The notes: generated from the sequence alone by a model not told the origin. 64,000 nucleotides of DNA from Oscillospiraceae bacterium (GCA_017398625.1 JAFQFP010000013.1:1-64000); one strand, 5' to 3'. Counted from the stretch's first letter, positions 16,521-24,519 are shown. Translations and numbers: made by a program.

Positions 16521-17051
16521 TTACTGGGATACGACCTCAACCTGATCGAGCTCGAACTCGACGGAGGTCTCACGGCCAAACATGGATACGATCACATTGA
16601 CCGCGTTGTTTTCGACCTCGATACTCTCCACAGTGCCGGTGAAGGAGGTCAGAGGACCGTCGAGGATCCGCACGGTATCGCCAACTGCATAGTTGACAAC
16701 GATCTCGCGCTTCTCAACGCCCATCTGGTAGACCTCGTCCTCGGTGAGGGGAGTGGGGTCGTTGCTGGAGCTGCCTACGAAGCCGGTGACTCCGCGGACA
16801 TTCCGGATAACATGCCAGGTATCGTCGCTGTAGACCATCTTCACCAGCACATAGCCGGGGAATACCTTGCGATCGTAGGTTTTGCTGACACCGGACTCGG
16901 TGATCTCGGTGACGGTTTCCAGAGGAATGGAAACAGCCAGAATCTGATCCTGCAGGTGACGGCTTTCCACGGTCTTTTCGATGGTGGCCTTAACAGTGTT
17001 TTCGTACCCGGAATAGGTATGAACTACATACCACTTTGCAGTCTCTGCCAT
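16521..17051 (-). CDS. nusG: Transcription elongation/anti-pausing factor NusG
   Basis: 176 residues. The NGN domain (KWYVVHTYSGYENTVKATIEK, VFPGYVLVKMVYSDDTWHVIRNVRGVTGFVG) binds RNA polymerase, and the C-terminal KOW domain (GDTVRILDGPLTSFTGTVESI) contacts Rho, NusE or the ribosome. It follows secE with an 11-base gap in the usual secE-nusG-rplK-rplA order. Confidence 0.98.
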   Translation of the reverse strand: MAETAKWYVVHTYSGYENTVKATIEKTVESRHLQDQILAVSIPLETVTEITESGVSKTYDRKVFPGYVLVKMVYSDDTWHVIRNVRGVTGFVGSSSNDPTPLTEDEVYQMGVEKREIVVNYAVGDTVRILDGPLTSFTGTVESIEVENNAVNVIVSMFGRETSVEFELDQVEVVSQ

Positions 17052-17062
17052 GGCACTTACCC

Positions 17063-17305
17063 TTAGTGGATAAGACTATGAACGCCGGTGATCAAGGCGT
17101 CAATGCCGATCCGAGCCACAAAGTCGAACACCCAGATAAACACGCCGACGACCAGAACGCAGACGGCGACGATGGCGGTGTTCTTCATGACCTGCTTGGG
17201 AGTGGGCCATACGACCTTCTTCAGTTCGCTTCTCAGCTCGCGGAAGAACTTGCAGACCTTGCCCCAGGTTCTCTTGAACCAGTTTTCCTTTTTGACTTCT
17301 GCCAT
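17063..17305 (-). CDS. secE: Preprotein translocase subunit SecE
   Basis: 80 residues with a single membrane helix near residues 43-65 (NTAIVAVCVLVVGVFIWVFD), preceded by the amphipathic FFRELRSELKKVVWPTPKQV segment that is diagnostic for SecE. It partners SecY in the membrane channel. It lies between rpmG (15 bases upstream) and nusG. Confidence 0.97.
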   Translation of the reverse strand: MAEVKKENWFKRTWGKVCKFFRELRSELKKVVWPTPKQVMKNTAIVAVCVLVVGVFIWVFDFVARIGIDALITGVHSLIH

Positions 17306-17320
17306 GATTGCGAGCCTCCC

Positions 17321-17470
17321 TTACTTAGTCTCGTTGTGAGTCGTGTGCTTTCTGCAGAATCTGCAGTACTTCTTCATTTCGAGACGATCGGGGTCATTCT
17401 TCTTGTTCTTCATGGAATTGTAGTTTCTCTGCTTGCACTCGGAGCATCTCAAAGTGACTTTAACGCGCAT
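17321..17470 (-). CDS. rpmG: 50S ribosomal protein L33
   Basis: 49 residues (start ATG at 17470, stop at 17321-17323), easy to miss because of its size. The protein begins [18 protein letters not shown] and has [19 protein letters not shown], with two Cys pairs (CSEC and CRFC), so it is the zinc-binding C+ form of L33. AAGGAGGTG precedes the start. It heads the rpmG-secE-nusG transcript. Confidence 0.97.
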   Translation of the reverse strand: MRVKVTLRCSECKQRNYNSMKNKKNDPDRLEMKKYCRFCRKHTTHNETK

Positions 17471-17601
17471 AACGGCACCTCCTTAAAAATTGCCTCCCTG
17501 TATCACTTCGGCTATGAAAGATTTAGTAAGCGGTCAACTACAATAACCGCTCCGAAGCTGAAAAAGGCGCAAAAAATAAGCCCTTTTTCACAGGTAAAAA
17601 C

Positions 17602-17630
17602 ATTCTAACACAGGGGGGTGCGGAAGTCAA
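17602..17630 (-). promoter_or_regulatory. Promoter of rpmG-secE-nusG-rplKA
   Basis: Minus strand: TTGACT (17630-17625), 17-base spacer with a C-run, TAGAAT (17607-17602). The leader to rpmG is about 125 bases. Confidence 0.85.
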
Positions 17631-17665
17631 TACAAATTTTGCTTTATTTTTCTTGTTTTTTGTAC

Positions 17666-17671
17666 TATAAT
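17666..17671 (+). promoter_or_regulatory. Probable -10 box of ruvX
   Basis: TATAAT at 17666-17671 lies 32 bases before the ruvX start in a T-rich stretch. No good -35 box stands at the normal distance (TTGCTT at 17639 is 21 bases off). It is back to back with the rpmG promoter. Confidence 0.5.
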
Positions 17672-17703
17672 GGGGTAAAAACCGATAAAGCGAGGTAATT
17701 TAT

Positions 17704-18120
17704 ATGGGCAGAGTAATGGGCATCGATTATGGGGACGCCCGGACAGGGATCGCCCTGTCCGATCTTCTGTGTTCTCTGGTGGGCTCCACACTGGTGATCC
17801 ACAGCAAGGGCAGGGAAAAGACCCTTTCTGAGATCAGCCGCATCGTAAAGGAATGGGGCGTAACGGAGATCGTGATGGGGCTTCCGAAAAATATGGACGG
17901 CACAGAAGGCCCGAGAGCTCAACTGTGCCGGGAGTTTGCTTTGCTGGTGGAACAGACAACGGGGCTTGCGGTTGCGTTTTGGGATGAGCGTCGTACCACT
18001 GTGGAGGCGCACCGAATCCTCAGCGACCACAATTACCACGGTAAGAAGCGGAAAAATACGGTGGATGCCGTTGCGGCATCGCTGATCTTGGAGGGCTATC
18101 TGGCGTTCCGGGGACGGTAA
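17704..18120 (+). CDS. ruvX: Holliday junction resolvase-like RNase YqgF/RuvX (pre-16S rRNA processing)
   Basis: 138 residues. The RNase H-like fold is shown by MGIDYGDARTGIALSD at the start (first catalytic Asp) and by VTEIVMGLPKNMDGTEG and FWDERRTTVEAHR; the final VDAVAASLILEGYL supplies the last acidic residue. The family matures the 5' end of 16S rRNA and is often near alaS and DUF1292 in Bacillota; both are in this window but apart. GAGG precedes the ATG. The 3' end overlaps the convergent TSUP gene by 25 bases. Confidence 0.95.
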   Translation: MGRVMGIDYGDARTGIALSDLLCSLVGSTLVIHSKGREKTLSEISRIVKEWGVTEIVMGLPKNMDGTEGPRAQLCREFALLVEQTTGLAVAFWDERRTTVEAHRILSDHNYHGKKRKNTVDAVAASLILEGYLAFRGR

Positions 18121-18470
18121 AACACTTCCCGTAGTCCGGTGAAGATCAGTAGAACCCCAAACAGTTTTTTCAGCAGCGCTGTGTCCATCCGGCTTCCCAG
18201 CCATGCGCAAAGCGCTGCGGCGACACAGCCGGAAAGGATAGCAGGCAGCAGAGTCTTTAGGTCAAGGGCGCCCTGCTTCCAGCGGAACAGGCAGGCGATC
18301 AATGCTCCGGGGATGAAAAACAGCAGATTGATACCCTTGGCGATCCCCGGCTCCATGTTTAGAATCAGCGTCAGATACAGGATCAGCAGGCTTCCGCCGC
18401 CGGTACCGAGACCTGCGAGAAATCCCAAAGCGGTGCCTACTCCTATGGCGATGGGCATGGATTCTAGCAT
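18096..18470 (-). CDS. TSUP (TauE/SafE) transporter, second half protein
   Basis: 124 residues from the ATG at 18470 (overlapping the first half by ATGCTAG). Hydrophobic helices cover most of the length; the family glycine motif appears as GFLAGLGTGGGSLLI near the start, and RMDTALLKKLFGVLLIFTGLREVFY at the end is the usual TSUP terminus. A complete TSUP carrier is about 250 residues with this motif once in each half, so this is one half of the transporter. It overlaps the ruvX 3' end. Substrate (sulfite, sulfoacetate or other small anion) cannot be told. Confidence 0.85.
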   Translation of the reverse strand: MLESMPIAIGVGTALGFLAGLGTGGGSLLILYLTLILNMEPGIAKGINLLFFIPGALIACLFRWKQGALDLKTLLPAILSGCVAAALCAWLGSRMDTALLKKLFGVLLIFTGLREVFYRPRNAR

Positions 18471-18823
18471 AAATAGCGGACACCTCCCCATAGGATCAGG
18501 AGCCCCAGCGTCCGGTGCAGCCAGACGGTGGGGATCTTTTTCCCCAGCAGACCCGCGAGAAGCCCGCCGGCAGCACTTCCCATCAGGTAAGGGACAGAAG
18601 CAACCAGATCCAGCCCTGTTGTCATAGCTGTGACGGCTATGGATACAAGACAGATGGGCAGAATAATGCACACGGAGGAGGGGAACACAGCATCCTCATC
18701 CAGATCCGACAGTACGGTAAGCAGGGGAACCAGCAGCATACCGCCGCCGGCGCCGAACAGCCCATTGACGGCACCCGCCGCCAGCCCCGCCAGAAGAATA
18801 CCGTGGCTGTATATCCAGTACAT
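18464..18823 (-). CDS. TSUP (TauE/SafE) transporter, first half protein
   Basis: 119 residues from the ATG at 18823. It has about four helices and the first copy of the glycine motif, NGLFGAGGGMLLVPLL, ending HRTLGLLILWGGVRYLC. The stop codon TAG lies inside the start of the second half gene (7-base overlap), so the two are translated as a pair and probably assemble as a heterodimer. The frame shift is clean, with a good second start, which argues against a sequencing error though does not exclude it. The ribosome binding site is buried in a hairpin (18828-18869). Confidence 0.85.
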   Translation of the reverse strand: MYWIYSHGILLAGLAAGAVNGLFGAGGGMLLVPLLTVLSDLDEDAVFPSSVCIILPICLVSIAVTAMTTGLDLVASVPYLMGSAAGGLLAGLLGKKIPTVWLHRTLGLLILWGGVRYLC

Positions 18824-18827
18824 ACAA

Positions 18828-18869
18828 AAATCACCTCTTGCGGACAGCTTTCCCCGCAGGAGGTGATTT
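18828..18869 (-). promoter_or_regulatory. Hairpin that can mask the TSUP ribosome binding site
   Basis: Minus strand: AAATCACCTCCTGCGG (18869-18854) pairs with CCGCAAGAGGTGATTT (18843-18828) over 16 positions with one G-T pair and a 10-base loop. The 3' arm contains AGAGGTGA, the ribosome binding site of the gene starting at 18823. It could act as a translational switch or as a terminator remnant. Confidence 0.6.
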
Positions 18870-18883
18870 TATTTGTAAAGGAA

Positions 18884-18911
18884 GCTGCCCGGAAGAGCAC
18901 TTCCGGGCAGC
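18884..18911 (-). terminator. Hairpin after the PpiC-type gene
   Basis: GCTGCCCGGAAG (18884-18895) and CTTCCGGGCAGC (18900-18911) form a perfect 12-bp stem with a 4-base loop just behind the stop at 18918. The T-tract on the minus strand is weak (TTCCTTTAC), so some read-through to the TSUP genes is possible. Confidence 0.7.
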
Positions 18912-18917
18912 GGATAT

Positions 18918-20600
18918 TTAGCTGTTGGAGGCTTGCATGGTGATGTCCAGATTCAGATGGGAGATGTCGATCTTGGAGGCCTCGGTGTTTTCCAGAATCT
19001 CATCATACCATGCCTGCAATTCTTCGCCACGCAGAGTGGATTCGATCAAATAGTCACGGTAGGTGATGTCGCTGTTGCCAACGAAATACATCAAGTGGTA
19101 GCCATATTCGGTCTCTACGATGGCGCTGTCGCCCTCCTTGCGGGTCTCGTCGAAGCACCAATCATTGAAAGCGGGAACCATCTGACCGGGGAAGATATCC
19201 TCGTACAGACCTTCAGTGGAGGCGGAGCCGCTATCATCGGTGTTCTCGGCGACCAGAGCCTTAAAGGCTTCCTCGGTGCCGCCGTTTGCCTGCCATTTGC
19301 TCTGAACATCCTCGATAGCGGTCTTGGCAGCCAGCTTCTCGGACTCGGTGTAAACGGTCTCGCCGGTAGTCTGGTCGGTGGTGCCGCCCTCGAACTGGGA
19401 GAGGATGTGGCGTACATTCTTGAGCTGTACGGCGTTGTTGTCGCTGCTCTGGAACATGATCACATAGTAGCCCTGAGTAGCAGTGGAGACGCTGCCGTCC
19501 TCATTGTTGGTGGAGGTAACATAGGGTACCACACCTACATCGCCGGTCTTGCGGCTGGAATCACTGACCCACTCCACCAGCTTGCTGTTGACATCGCTGT
19601 AGAGCACATCCTTCTGCTCGGTGAGGGTAAGGGAGGTTTCTTCCTTATAGGCATCCAGAGCGCAGATAGCATCCTTCATCTCGGTGTAGGATGCATAGCT
19701 GCCGGCTGCAATGGTGTTGGCGGTGTCCTGTGCGGCCTTCAGAGCTGCGGCATTTTCTTCGTCGGAGTAGGTGGTCTTGCCATCGGAATCGGTGGTGCCG
19801 CCGGTGAGGAAGTCCTTTGCCAGCATCAGATAGGAGGCGTAGGAGTAGGAGTTAAACTCAGCGCTGTGCTCTGCGTCATAGGCGCGGATGGCAGCATCGT
19901 CATACTCCAGAGAATCCTGATGAGATTTGTAGTAGGAAGCAGCCAGCGCGGAAATATTCATATATTCCTCAAAGCTTTCCTCGGTGGAGCCTGCGCCGTA
20001 TACAGCCTTCAGATAGGATTCCAGATCGGGATAGCCATAATAAAGGGTGGCGTAGAGCTCTGCGGAGTACAGCTCAGACTCCAAAGATACCTTTTCGTCC
20101 TCGGAGAGCTCATGACCGGCTTCCTTAGCCAGATCGTAGAGAGCGTAGTCGGACTTAGCACTGCTGACAGCAACATTAGCGCAGTATTCTGCCCAAGTGA
20201 CCTTGCCTTCGGTATCGTAGTACTGCTCGTTCAGAGACTTAGTCATATCCAGACCGTACATCATGGTCACATACATGGGGGCATATTCACCGTAGTATTC
20301 GTTCCACTCGGAATACATGTTGTTGATGGTGTCCACATAGTAGTAACTCAGATCGGCGGTGGTAAGCTTATGGTCGTTGATCTGAACGGCGGTGGTGTTT
20401 CTTTCGATGATGCCGCTGTTGGCAATGCCCTGAGATACCATCACAACGATGGCGGCGCAAAGCACCACAGCGATCAGTGCCACGAAGCCGATGGTATAGC
20501 CCTTCAGCTTTTTGGCTTCCTTCTGTTCTGCCAGCTGCTTTTCGGTGAGCTGCGCAGATTCCTGCTCCTTGCGGAGTTTCTTCTTACTGGATGCGCTCAT
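18918..20600 (-). CDS. Membrane-anchored PpiC-type peptidyl-prolyl isomerase / foldase
   Basis: 560 residues from the ATG at 20600 (AGAGG ten bases upstream). The N-terminus is charged (ASSKKKLRKEQESAQLTEKQ) and followed by one membrane helix at about residues 37-60 (YTIGFVALIAVVLCAAIVVM), giving an N-in, C-out topology. The long extracytoplasmic part includes a SurA/PrsA-like helical region and a C-terminal rotamase domain with QLKNVRHIL, a Gly-rich GLYEDIFPGQMVPAFNDWCF stretch and VETEYGYHLMYF. PpiC-type proteins help fold exported proteins. It has low Cys and many Tyr, Ser and Asp residues. It is preceded by a good promoter and is monocistronic. Confidence 0.9.
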   Translation of the reverse strand: MSASSKKKLRKEQESAQLTEKQLAEQKEAKKLKGYTIGFVALIAVVLCAAIVVMVSQGIANSGIIERNTTAVQINDHKLTTADLSYYYVDTINNMYSEWNEYYGEYAPMYVTMMYGLDMTKSLNEQYYDTEGKVTWAEYCANVAVSSAKSDYALYDLAKEAGHELSEDEKVSLESELYSAELYATLYYGYPDLESYLKAVYGAGSTEESFEEYMNISALAASYYKSHQDSLEYDDAAIRAYDAEHSAEFNSYSYASYLMLAKDFLTGGTTDSDGKTTYSDEENAAALKAAQDTANTIAAGSYASYTEMKDAICALDAYKEETSLTLTEQKDVLYSDVNSKLVEWVSDSSRKTGDVGVVPYVTSTNNEDGSVSTATQGYYVIMFQSSDNNAVQLKNVRHILSQFEGGTTDQTTGETVYTESEKLAAKTAIEDVQSKWQANGGTEEAFKALVAENTDDSGSASTEGLYEDIFPGQMVPAFNDWCFDETRKEGDSAIVETEYGYHLMYFVGNSDITYRDYLIESTLRGEELQAWYDEILENTEASKIDISHLNLDITMQASNS

Positions 20601-20668
20601 GTAATCAATTCCTCTCATGTCCGTTTGGTGAGCCCATGCGCAGAGGCTTTCAGCGCATAGACCTAGGT

Positions 20669-20697
20669 ATTATAACTGAAATTTTCTTCCTTTTCAA
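20669..20697 (-). promoter_or_regulatory. Promoter of the PpiC-type gene
   Basis: Minus strand: TTGAAA (20697-20692), 17-base spacer, TATAAT (20674-20669). Leader of about 60 bases. Confidence 0.85.
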
Positions 20698-20781
20698 GGG
20701 GCAATCCGCCAGAATCCGGGGAAAAACGCAAAAAGTTTTCCGGAAACGGAAGCATTACCGAAAAAGTTGACTGCCATGCTG

Positions 20782-20960
20782 TAAAAAAGGATCCGGGACA
20801 CCGAAGTGTCCCGGATCACCCGCTTTAGCCGTGCTGCATCCGATTATGACCTGCACGAAATGGCAGGTGGGTCGCCGCTCCCGATCTTAGCTGCTCCCAA
20901 CGTCCACCGATCGTCATAGCGTCGGCGGGAGGTCTGCAATCCGAAGGGGAAACTAACATC
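20782..20960 (-). ncRNA. Structured non-coding RNA, possibly 6S RNA
   Basis: This 400-base gap between genes holds a clear free-standing transcription unit on the minus strand. An extended -10 box (TGT-TATAGG at 20969-20961) is followed by about 175 bases of paired GC-rich sequence and a terminator, GATCCGGGACAC (20817-20806)/GTGTCCCGGATC (20801-20790), with a TTTTTT run. Internal helices include CCGCCGA with TCGGTGG (plus-strand span about 20886-20922) and ACCTGC with GCAGGT. No reading frame is evident. Size and the GCGACCCACCT...GGATGCAGCACGGC layout recall clostridial 6S RNA, which binds RNA polymerase; I could not confirm the 6S fold. SRP RNA was considered and rejected because its tetraloop motif is missing. 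Confidence 0.5.
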
Positions 20961-21019
20961 CCTATAACATGATGTGGGTCCAAAAGGACACACCACGCAC
21001 CAAGCAGGCAGATATTTAC

Positions 21020-21304
21020 TTATTCTTCGTCATCCTCGTCGGCGTAGAGCTGCTCCATGATCAGATCATTGACGGCTTGAAGCTCTGCGTCATCCTCAAT
21101 GGCTGCCAGAATGCTTTCGCCGTCCTCTTCGATGCTTTTCAAGATGCTTACTTCCAGAGAAACCTCTTCCTCATCGCTGCCCGCGGGGATCACCGCCAGA
21201 TAGCTGCAGCCATTATATTCCAGTGTGGTGAGCACCTCCAGCTCGTATTCGGTGCCGTCCTCATCCACGATGGTCATAAAATCAGAGCCGTATCTGTCCG
21301 CCAT
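21020..21304 (-). CDS. DUF1292 family protein
   Basis: 94 residues, strongly acidic at the C-terminus (YADEDDEE). The TIVDEDGTEYELEVL start and YNGCSYLAVIPA centre are typical of DUF1292 (YrzB-like) proteins, which occur near alaS and ruvX in Bacillota; function unknown. The start ATG at 21304 has AGGAGGC upstream. Confidence 0.92.
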   Translation of the reverse strand: MADRYGSDFMTIVDEDGTEYELEVLTTLEYNGCSYLAVIPAGSDEEEVSLEVSILKSIEEDGESILAAIEDDAELQAVNDLIMEQLYADEDDEE

Positions 21305-21333
21305 GAGATTGCCTCCTTATTTTATCTGGGTAT

Positions 21334-21362
21334 ATTCTATCGTGAAATGACCGTAAAATCAA
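21334..21362 (-). promoter_or_regulatory. Promoter of the DUF1292 gene
   Basis: Minus strand: TTGATT (21362-21357), 17-base spacer, TAGAAT (21339-21334). It overlaps the 3' edge of the preceding small gene. Confidence 0.8.
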
Positions 21363-21370
21363 GAGGAACT

Positions 21371-21598
21371 TTAAGACAGAAAATCTTCAAGAAGTTTACT
21401 TAAGTCCGTAGAATTTTCGATTTTTATACCTCCCATGAGGTTTTGCCGGTCTTTCAGCGGAAGAAGAATGGCTTTATAGGGGTAGATGACTGCAGGCTCC
21501 GGATCATCGGTATACCAAAGGGCAATATAACCCCGGTGGATGCTTAAAAGCAAAAACACGGCTGTGATACTATATAATATATTATGCATTTGCTTCAT
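21371..21598 (-). CDS. Small single-pass membrane protein, hypothetical
   Basis: 75 residues. The start ATG at 21598 has GGAGGCG eleven bases upstream. A hydrophobic stretch at about residues 6-28 (NILYSITAVFLLLSIHRGYI) is followed by a soluble tail containing YPYKAILLPLKDRQNLMGG. I recognise no family. The tail sequence looks protein-like rather than random, but the AT-rich start leaves some doubt. Confidence 0.6.
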   Translation of the reverse strand: MKQMHNILYSITAVFLLLSIHRGYIALWYTDDPEPAVIYPYKAILLPLKDRQNLMGGIKIENSTDLSKLLEDFLS

Positions 21599-21678
21599 TT
21601 GAATGCGCCTCCGAGGCTAGTATACCGCGATATTCATTTAATATTAATAATTTGGGTCTTTCGTTTTTGACCGGGGTA

Positions 21679-21687
21679 TGCTATAAT
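21679..21687 (+). promoter_or_regulatory. Extended -10 promoter of the PBP gene
   Basis: TGC-TATAAT at 21679-21687 with only a weak -35 match 17 bases upstream (TTTCGT). The PBP start codon is 81 bases downstream. Confidence 0.7.
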
Positions 21688-21767
21688 CATATGAACGGTA
21701 GTTTGCCCTTATGCCGTTTTCAACTGAATTCTGACCAATACAGTCATCTGTAATGGAGGTAAATACT

Positions 21768-24506
21768 ATGGCAGATAAGAAAAAGAAGAAGAAAGCGCCC
21801 CGGCAGGAGTGGAAGCCAAATTGGTTTTTAAGTCTGCTCTACAAGCTTTGGATGCTGGCGTTTTCTGTGTTTAAGATCGCACTGGGTGCGGTGGGTACGG
21901 TTCTGGTGATCCTGTTTGTATGCGGTATCGTGTTCGCTGGGATATTGGGAGATTACCTGCAGGAGGATATCATCCCCAACGCCTATGTGGATGAAGAAAG
22001 CTATAGCTGGAATCTGAATTCCTATATCTATTATACCGATTCGGATGGAAATATCCAGAAGCTGCAGGACATCCATGCCGACGATAACCGGGAATGGGCG
22101 GATTATAAGGATATCCCGGAGGATCTGATCCATGCCACCGTTGCCATTGAGGACAAGCGATTCTATGAGCATCAGGGTGTGGACTGGGTCACAACGGTGA
22201 AGGCCTGTGCCGGTATGTTCTTCGGAACCAGTGATGCCGGCGGCTCTACCATTACCCAGCAGCTTATTAAGAACCTCACCGGTGACAATTCCGTCACCGT
22301 GCAGCGAAAGGTACAGGAGATCTTCAAGGCAGCGCAGTTTGAAAAGAACTACGACAAAGAAGTGATTCTGGAGATGTATCTGAACCGGATCTATCTGGGT
22401 CAGCGCTGCTCCGGTGTTCGTACCGCCGCGGCAAAATACTTTGGCAAGGAGCTGGAGCAGCTGAATCTTGCCGAGTGTGCCAGTTTGATCAGCATTACCA
22501 ATAACCCTTCGATCTATGACCCCTACGGCCGCAGCTTTGAGTTCCGTGATTACGGTGAGATCTCCGGCTATGAGCGCAACAAGATCCGCAAGGAGGCCAC
22601 CTTGGGCCAGATGCTGGAACAGGAATGGATCACCCAAGAGGAATATGATGAAGCAATGGCGTACGAGATCGTGCTGAAGGACGGCGTGGATTTTGAAGAA
22701 TCCATGGCGGAATGTGAAGCCGAGGGCTGTGATTACCGTGGCTTGGTGAACACCTTTAGGCTCGATGGCAGCATTTACTATTGTCCTCAGTGCGGTGCGG
22801 CTACCACCATCAGTGAAAATGCCAGCCAGACCGTGTATTCTTGGTATGTGGATACGGTTCTGGAGGATGTGGCAAAGGAACTGGCGGAAATGGACGGTGT
22901 GGAGTGGGGCTCTAAGGAAGTCCGTGAGACCTATCTGGACAAGATCAGCCGTGGCGGCTATCATATTTATACTTGCTATGATGAAGATGTTCAGGCACAG
23001 GTGGACAAGATCTATACCGATCTATCTCAGATCCCCAAGACCAAGGGCAGCCAGCAGTTGCAGTCCGGTATCGTGATCGTGGATAATTCCACAGGGGATA
23101 TCGTTGCTATGGCTGGTGGCGTGGACGAAAAGACCGTCCATGACGGCTTCAACTGCGCTACCGATGCCAAGCGGCAGAGCGGTTCCTCCATCAAGCCGCT
23201 TACGGTATATGCGCCTGCCTTTGAAGTGGGTGCCGTTTCTCCGGCTACGGTGGTGAAGGATCTGCCCTATACCTACTACGGCAACACGCCGTGGCCTCAG
23301 AATGTTAACAAAAAGTATGCCTTCAGCAGTACGGTGTTTAACGGTGTGACCCAATCTGTCAACGGTGTTGCTGTGCATACACTGGATATGATCGGCTGCA
23401 GCTATTCCTTCAGCTTTGCCAAGGATAAGTTTGGGCTTTCCACCTTGATCGAATCCCAGACCGCTTCCAACGGTCAGATCGAATCCGATATCGACTTTTC
23501 GCCTCTGGCAATGGGTGCACAGACCATTGGTGTTACGGTGCGGGATATGACTGCCGCATACGCTACCTTTGCCAATGGCGGTGTATACCGTGAGGCAAGA
23601 ACCTATACCCGTGTCTATGACAGCGACGGTAATCTGGTGATCGACAATACGCAGGATTCCCGGAAGATCCTCAGCCAAAAGACGGTGGACTATATGAACT
23701 ACTGCCTTGAAAATGTTGTGATGGCTGGTACCGGTACTGCTGCGAACTTCAAGGGCGCGGACATCTACGGCAAGACCGGCTCTACCACCAGCAACAAGGA
23801 CCGTTGGTTCTGCGGCTATACCAATTATTACACGGCGGCAGTATGGTGCGGCTATTTGATCCCGGAGGAGATCGTTCTGTCCGGCAGCTCTCAGAACCCT
23901 GCCTGCGTACTGTTTAGAAAGGTGATGCAGCCTCTGCACACGGGGCTGAAGAATATAAGCCTGCTCAAAACCAATAAGCTTCGCTCCGTCACCGTATGCC
24001 TGGATTCCGGCAAGATCGCCACAGAAGCATGCACACACGATGTGCGCAATGAGGATGGGTTTGTAAGAACACAGACTGTGCTGGCGTATCGTGAGGATAT
24101 GCCTGCCACCACCTGCCAGAAGCATGTTCTGGTGGAATACTGCACCAGCGGCGGCGGTGTCGCCAACGAATACTGCAAGCAGTTTGCGCAGGCAGGACAG
24201 ATCGAGCTGGTGGAAAAGTCTCTGGTGAAGTTGACCCAGAAGGATATCGACGAAATGGTGAAGGCGGGCAGCCTGAACCCCAAGGAAAAATACCTTTCCG
24301 ACAGCTATATCTATTTGGTCAACGAAAACGGAACCGACGGAAAGTTCAAAGGCATTTATAAGAATGCGAATAAGGATGTGAACGCGCCGTATATCGTGTG
24401 TACGGAGCACACCAAGGAAAGCTGGGAAGCCTATCAGCAATCGCTGCTGCCTACGGAGCCGGAGGTGGAGGATCCTCTGCTGCCTTGGTGGCCCTTCAGT
24501 GAATGA
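21768..24506 (+). CDS. Class A penicillin-binding protein (transglycosylase/transpeptidase)
   Basis: 912 residues from ATG 21768 (GGAGGT ends 8 bases before); the ATG at 21753 precedes that site and is unlikely. A basic N-terminus (KKKKKKAPRQ) leads to one membrane helix near residues 35-60. The GT51 domain has HATVAIEDKRFYEHQGVDW with the catalytic Glu, GGSTITQQLIKNL and KVQEIFKAAQFE. The transpeptidase domain has SGSSIKPL (SxxK), QSVNGVAVHTL (SxN) and GKTGSTTSN (KTG). It polymerises and cross-links peptidoglycan outside the membrane. Between the domains is an insertion with Cys316, Cys321, Cys339 and Cys342 in a zinc-ribbon pattern, unusual for an exported enzyme. The gene is followed by a methyltransferase 13 bases on. 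Confidence 0.95.
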   Translation: MADKKKKKKAPRQEWKPNWFLSLLYKLWMLAFSVFKIALGAVGTVLVILFVCGIVFAGILGDYLQEDIIPNAYVDEESYSWNLNSYIYYTDSDGNIQKLQDIHADDNREWADYKDIPEDLIHATVAIEDKRFYEHQGVDWVTTVKACAGMFFGTSDAGGSTITQQLIKNLTGDNSVTVQRKVQEIFKAAQFEKNYDKEVILEMYLNRIYLGQRCSGVRTAAAKYFGKELEQLNLAECASLISITNNPSIYDPYGRSFEFRDYGEISGYERNKIRKEATLGQMLEQEWITQEEYDEAMAYEIVLKDGVDFEESMAECEAEGCDYRGLVNTFRLDGSIYYCPQCGAATTISENASQTVYSWYVDTVLEDVAKELAEMDGVEWGSKEVRETYLDKISRGGYHIYTCYDEDVQAQVDKIYTDLSQIPKTKGSQQLQSGIVIVDNSTGDIVAMAGGVDEKTVHDGFNCATDAKRQSGSSIKPLTVYAPAFEVGAVSPATVVKDLPYTYYGNTPWPQNVNKKYAFSSTVFNGVTQSVNGVAVHTLDMIGCSYSFSFAKDKFGLSTLIESQTASNGQIESDIDFSPLAMGAQTIGVTVRDMTAAYATFANGGVYREARTYTRVYDSDGNLVIDNTQDSRKILSQKTVDYMNYCLENVVMAGTGTAANFKGADIYGKTGSTTSNKDRWFCGYTNYYTAAVWCGYLIPEEIVLSGSSQNPACVLFRKVMQPLHTGLKNISLLKTNKLRSVTVCLDSGKIATEACTHDVRNEDGFVRTQTVLAYREDMPATTCQKHVLVEYCTSGGGVANEYCKQFAQAGQIELVEKSLVKLTQKDIDEMVKAGSLNPKEKYLSDSYIYLVNENGTDGKFKGIYKNANKDVNAPYIVCTEHTKESWEAYQQSLLPTEPEVEDPLLPWWPFSE

Positions 24507-24519
24507 GGAGAGAGAAAAG

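Noticed and set aside
18933..20660. 575-codon plus-strand open frame
   Set aside because: It mirrors the PpiC-type gene, which has a signal-anchor, rotamase domain and promoter.
20782..20960. SRP RNA or RNase P RNA as identity of the structured RNA
   Set aside because: The SRP GGAAGGAAGCAGC-type tetraloop region and the RNase P GAGGAAAGTCC core are absent on both strands.
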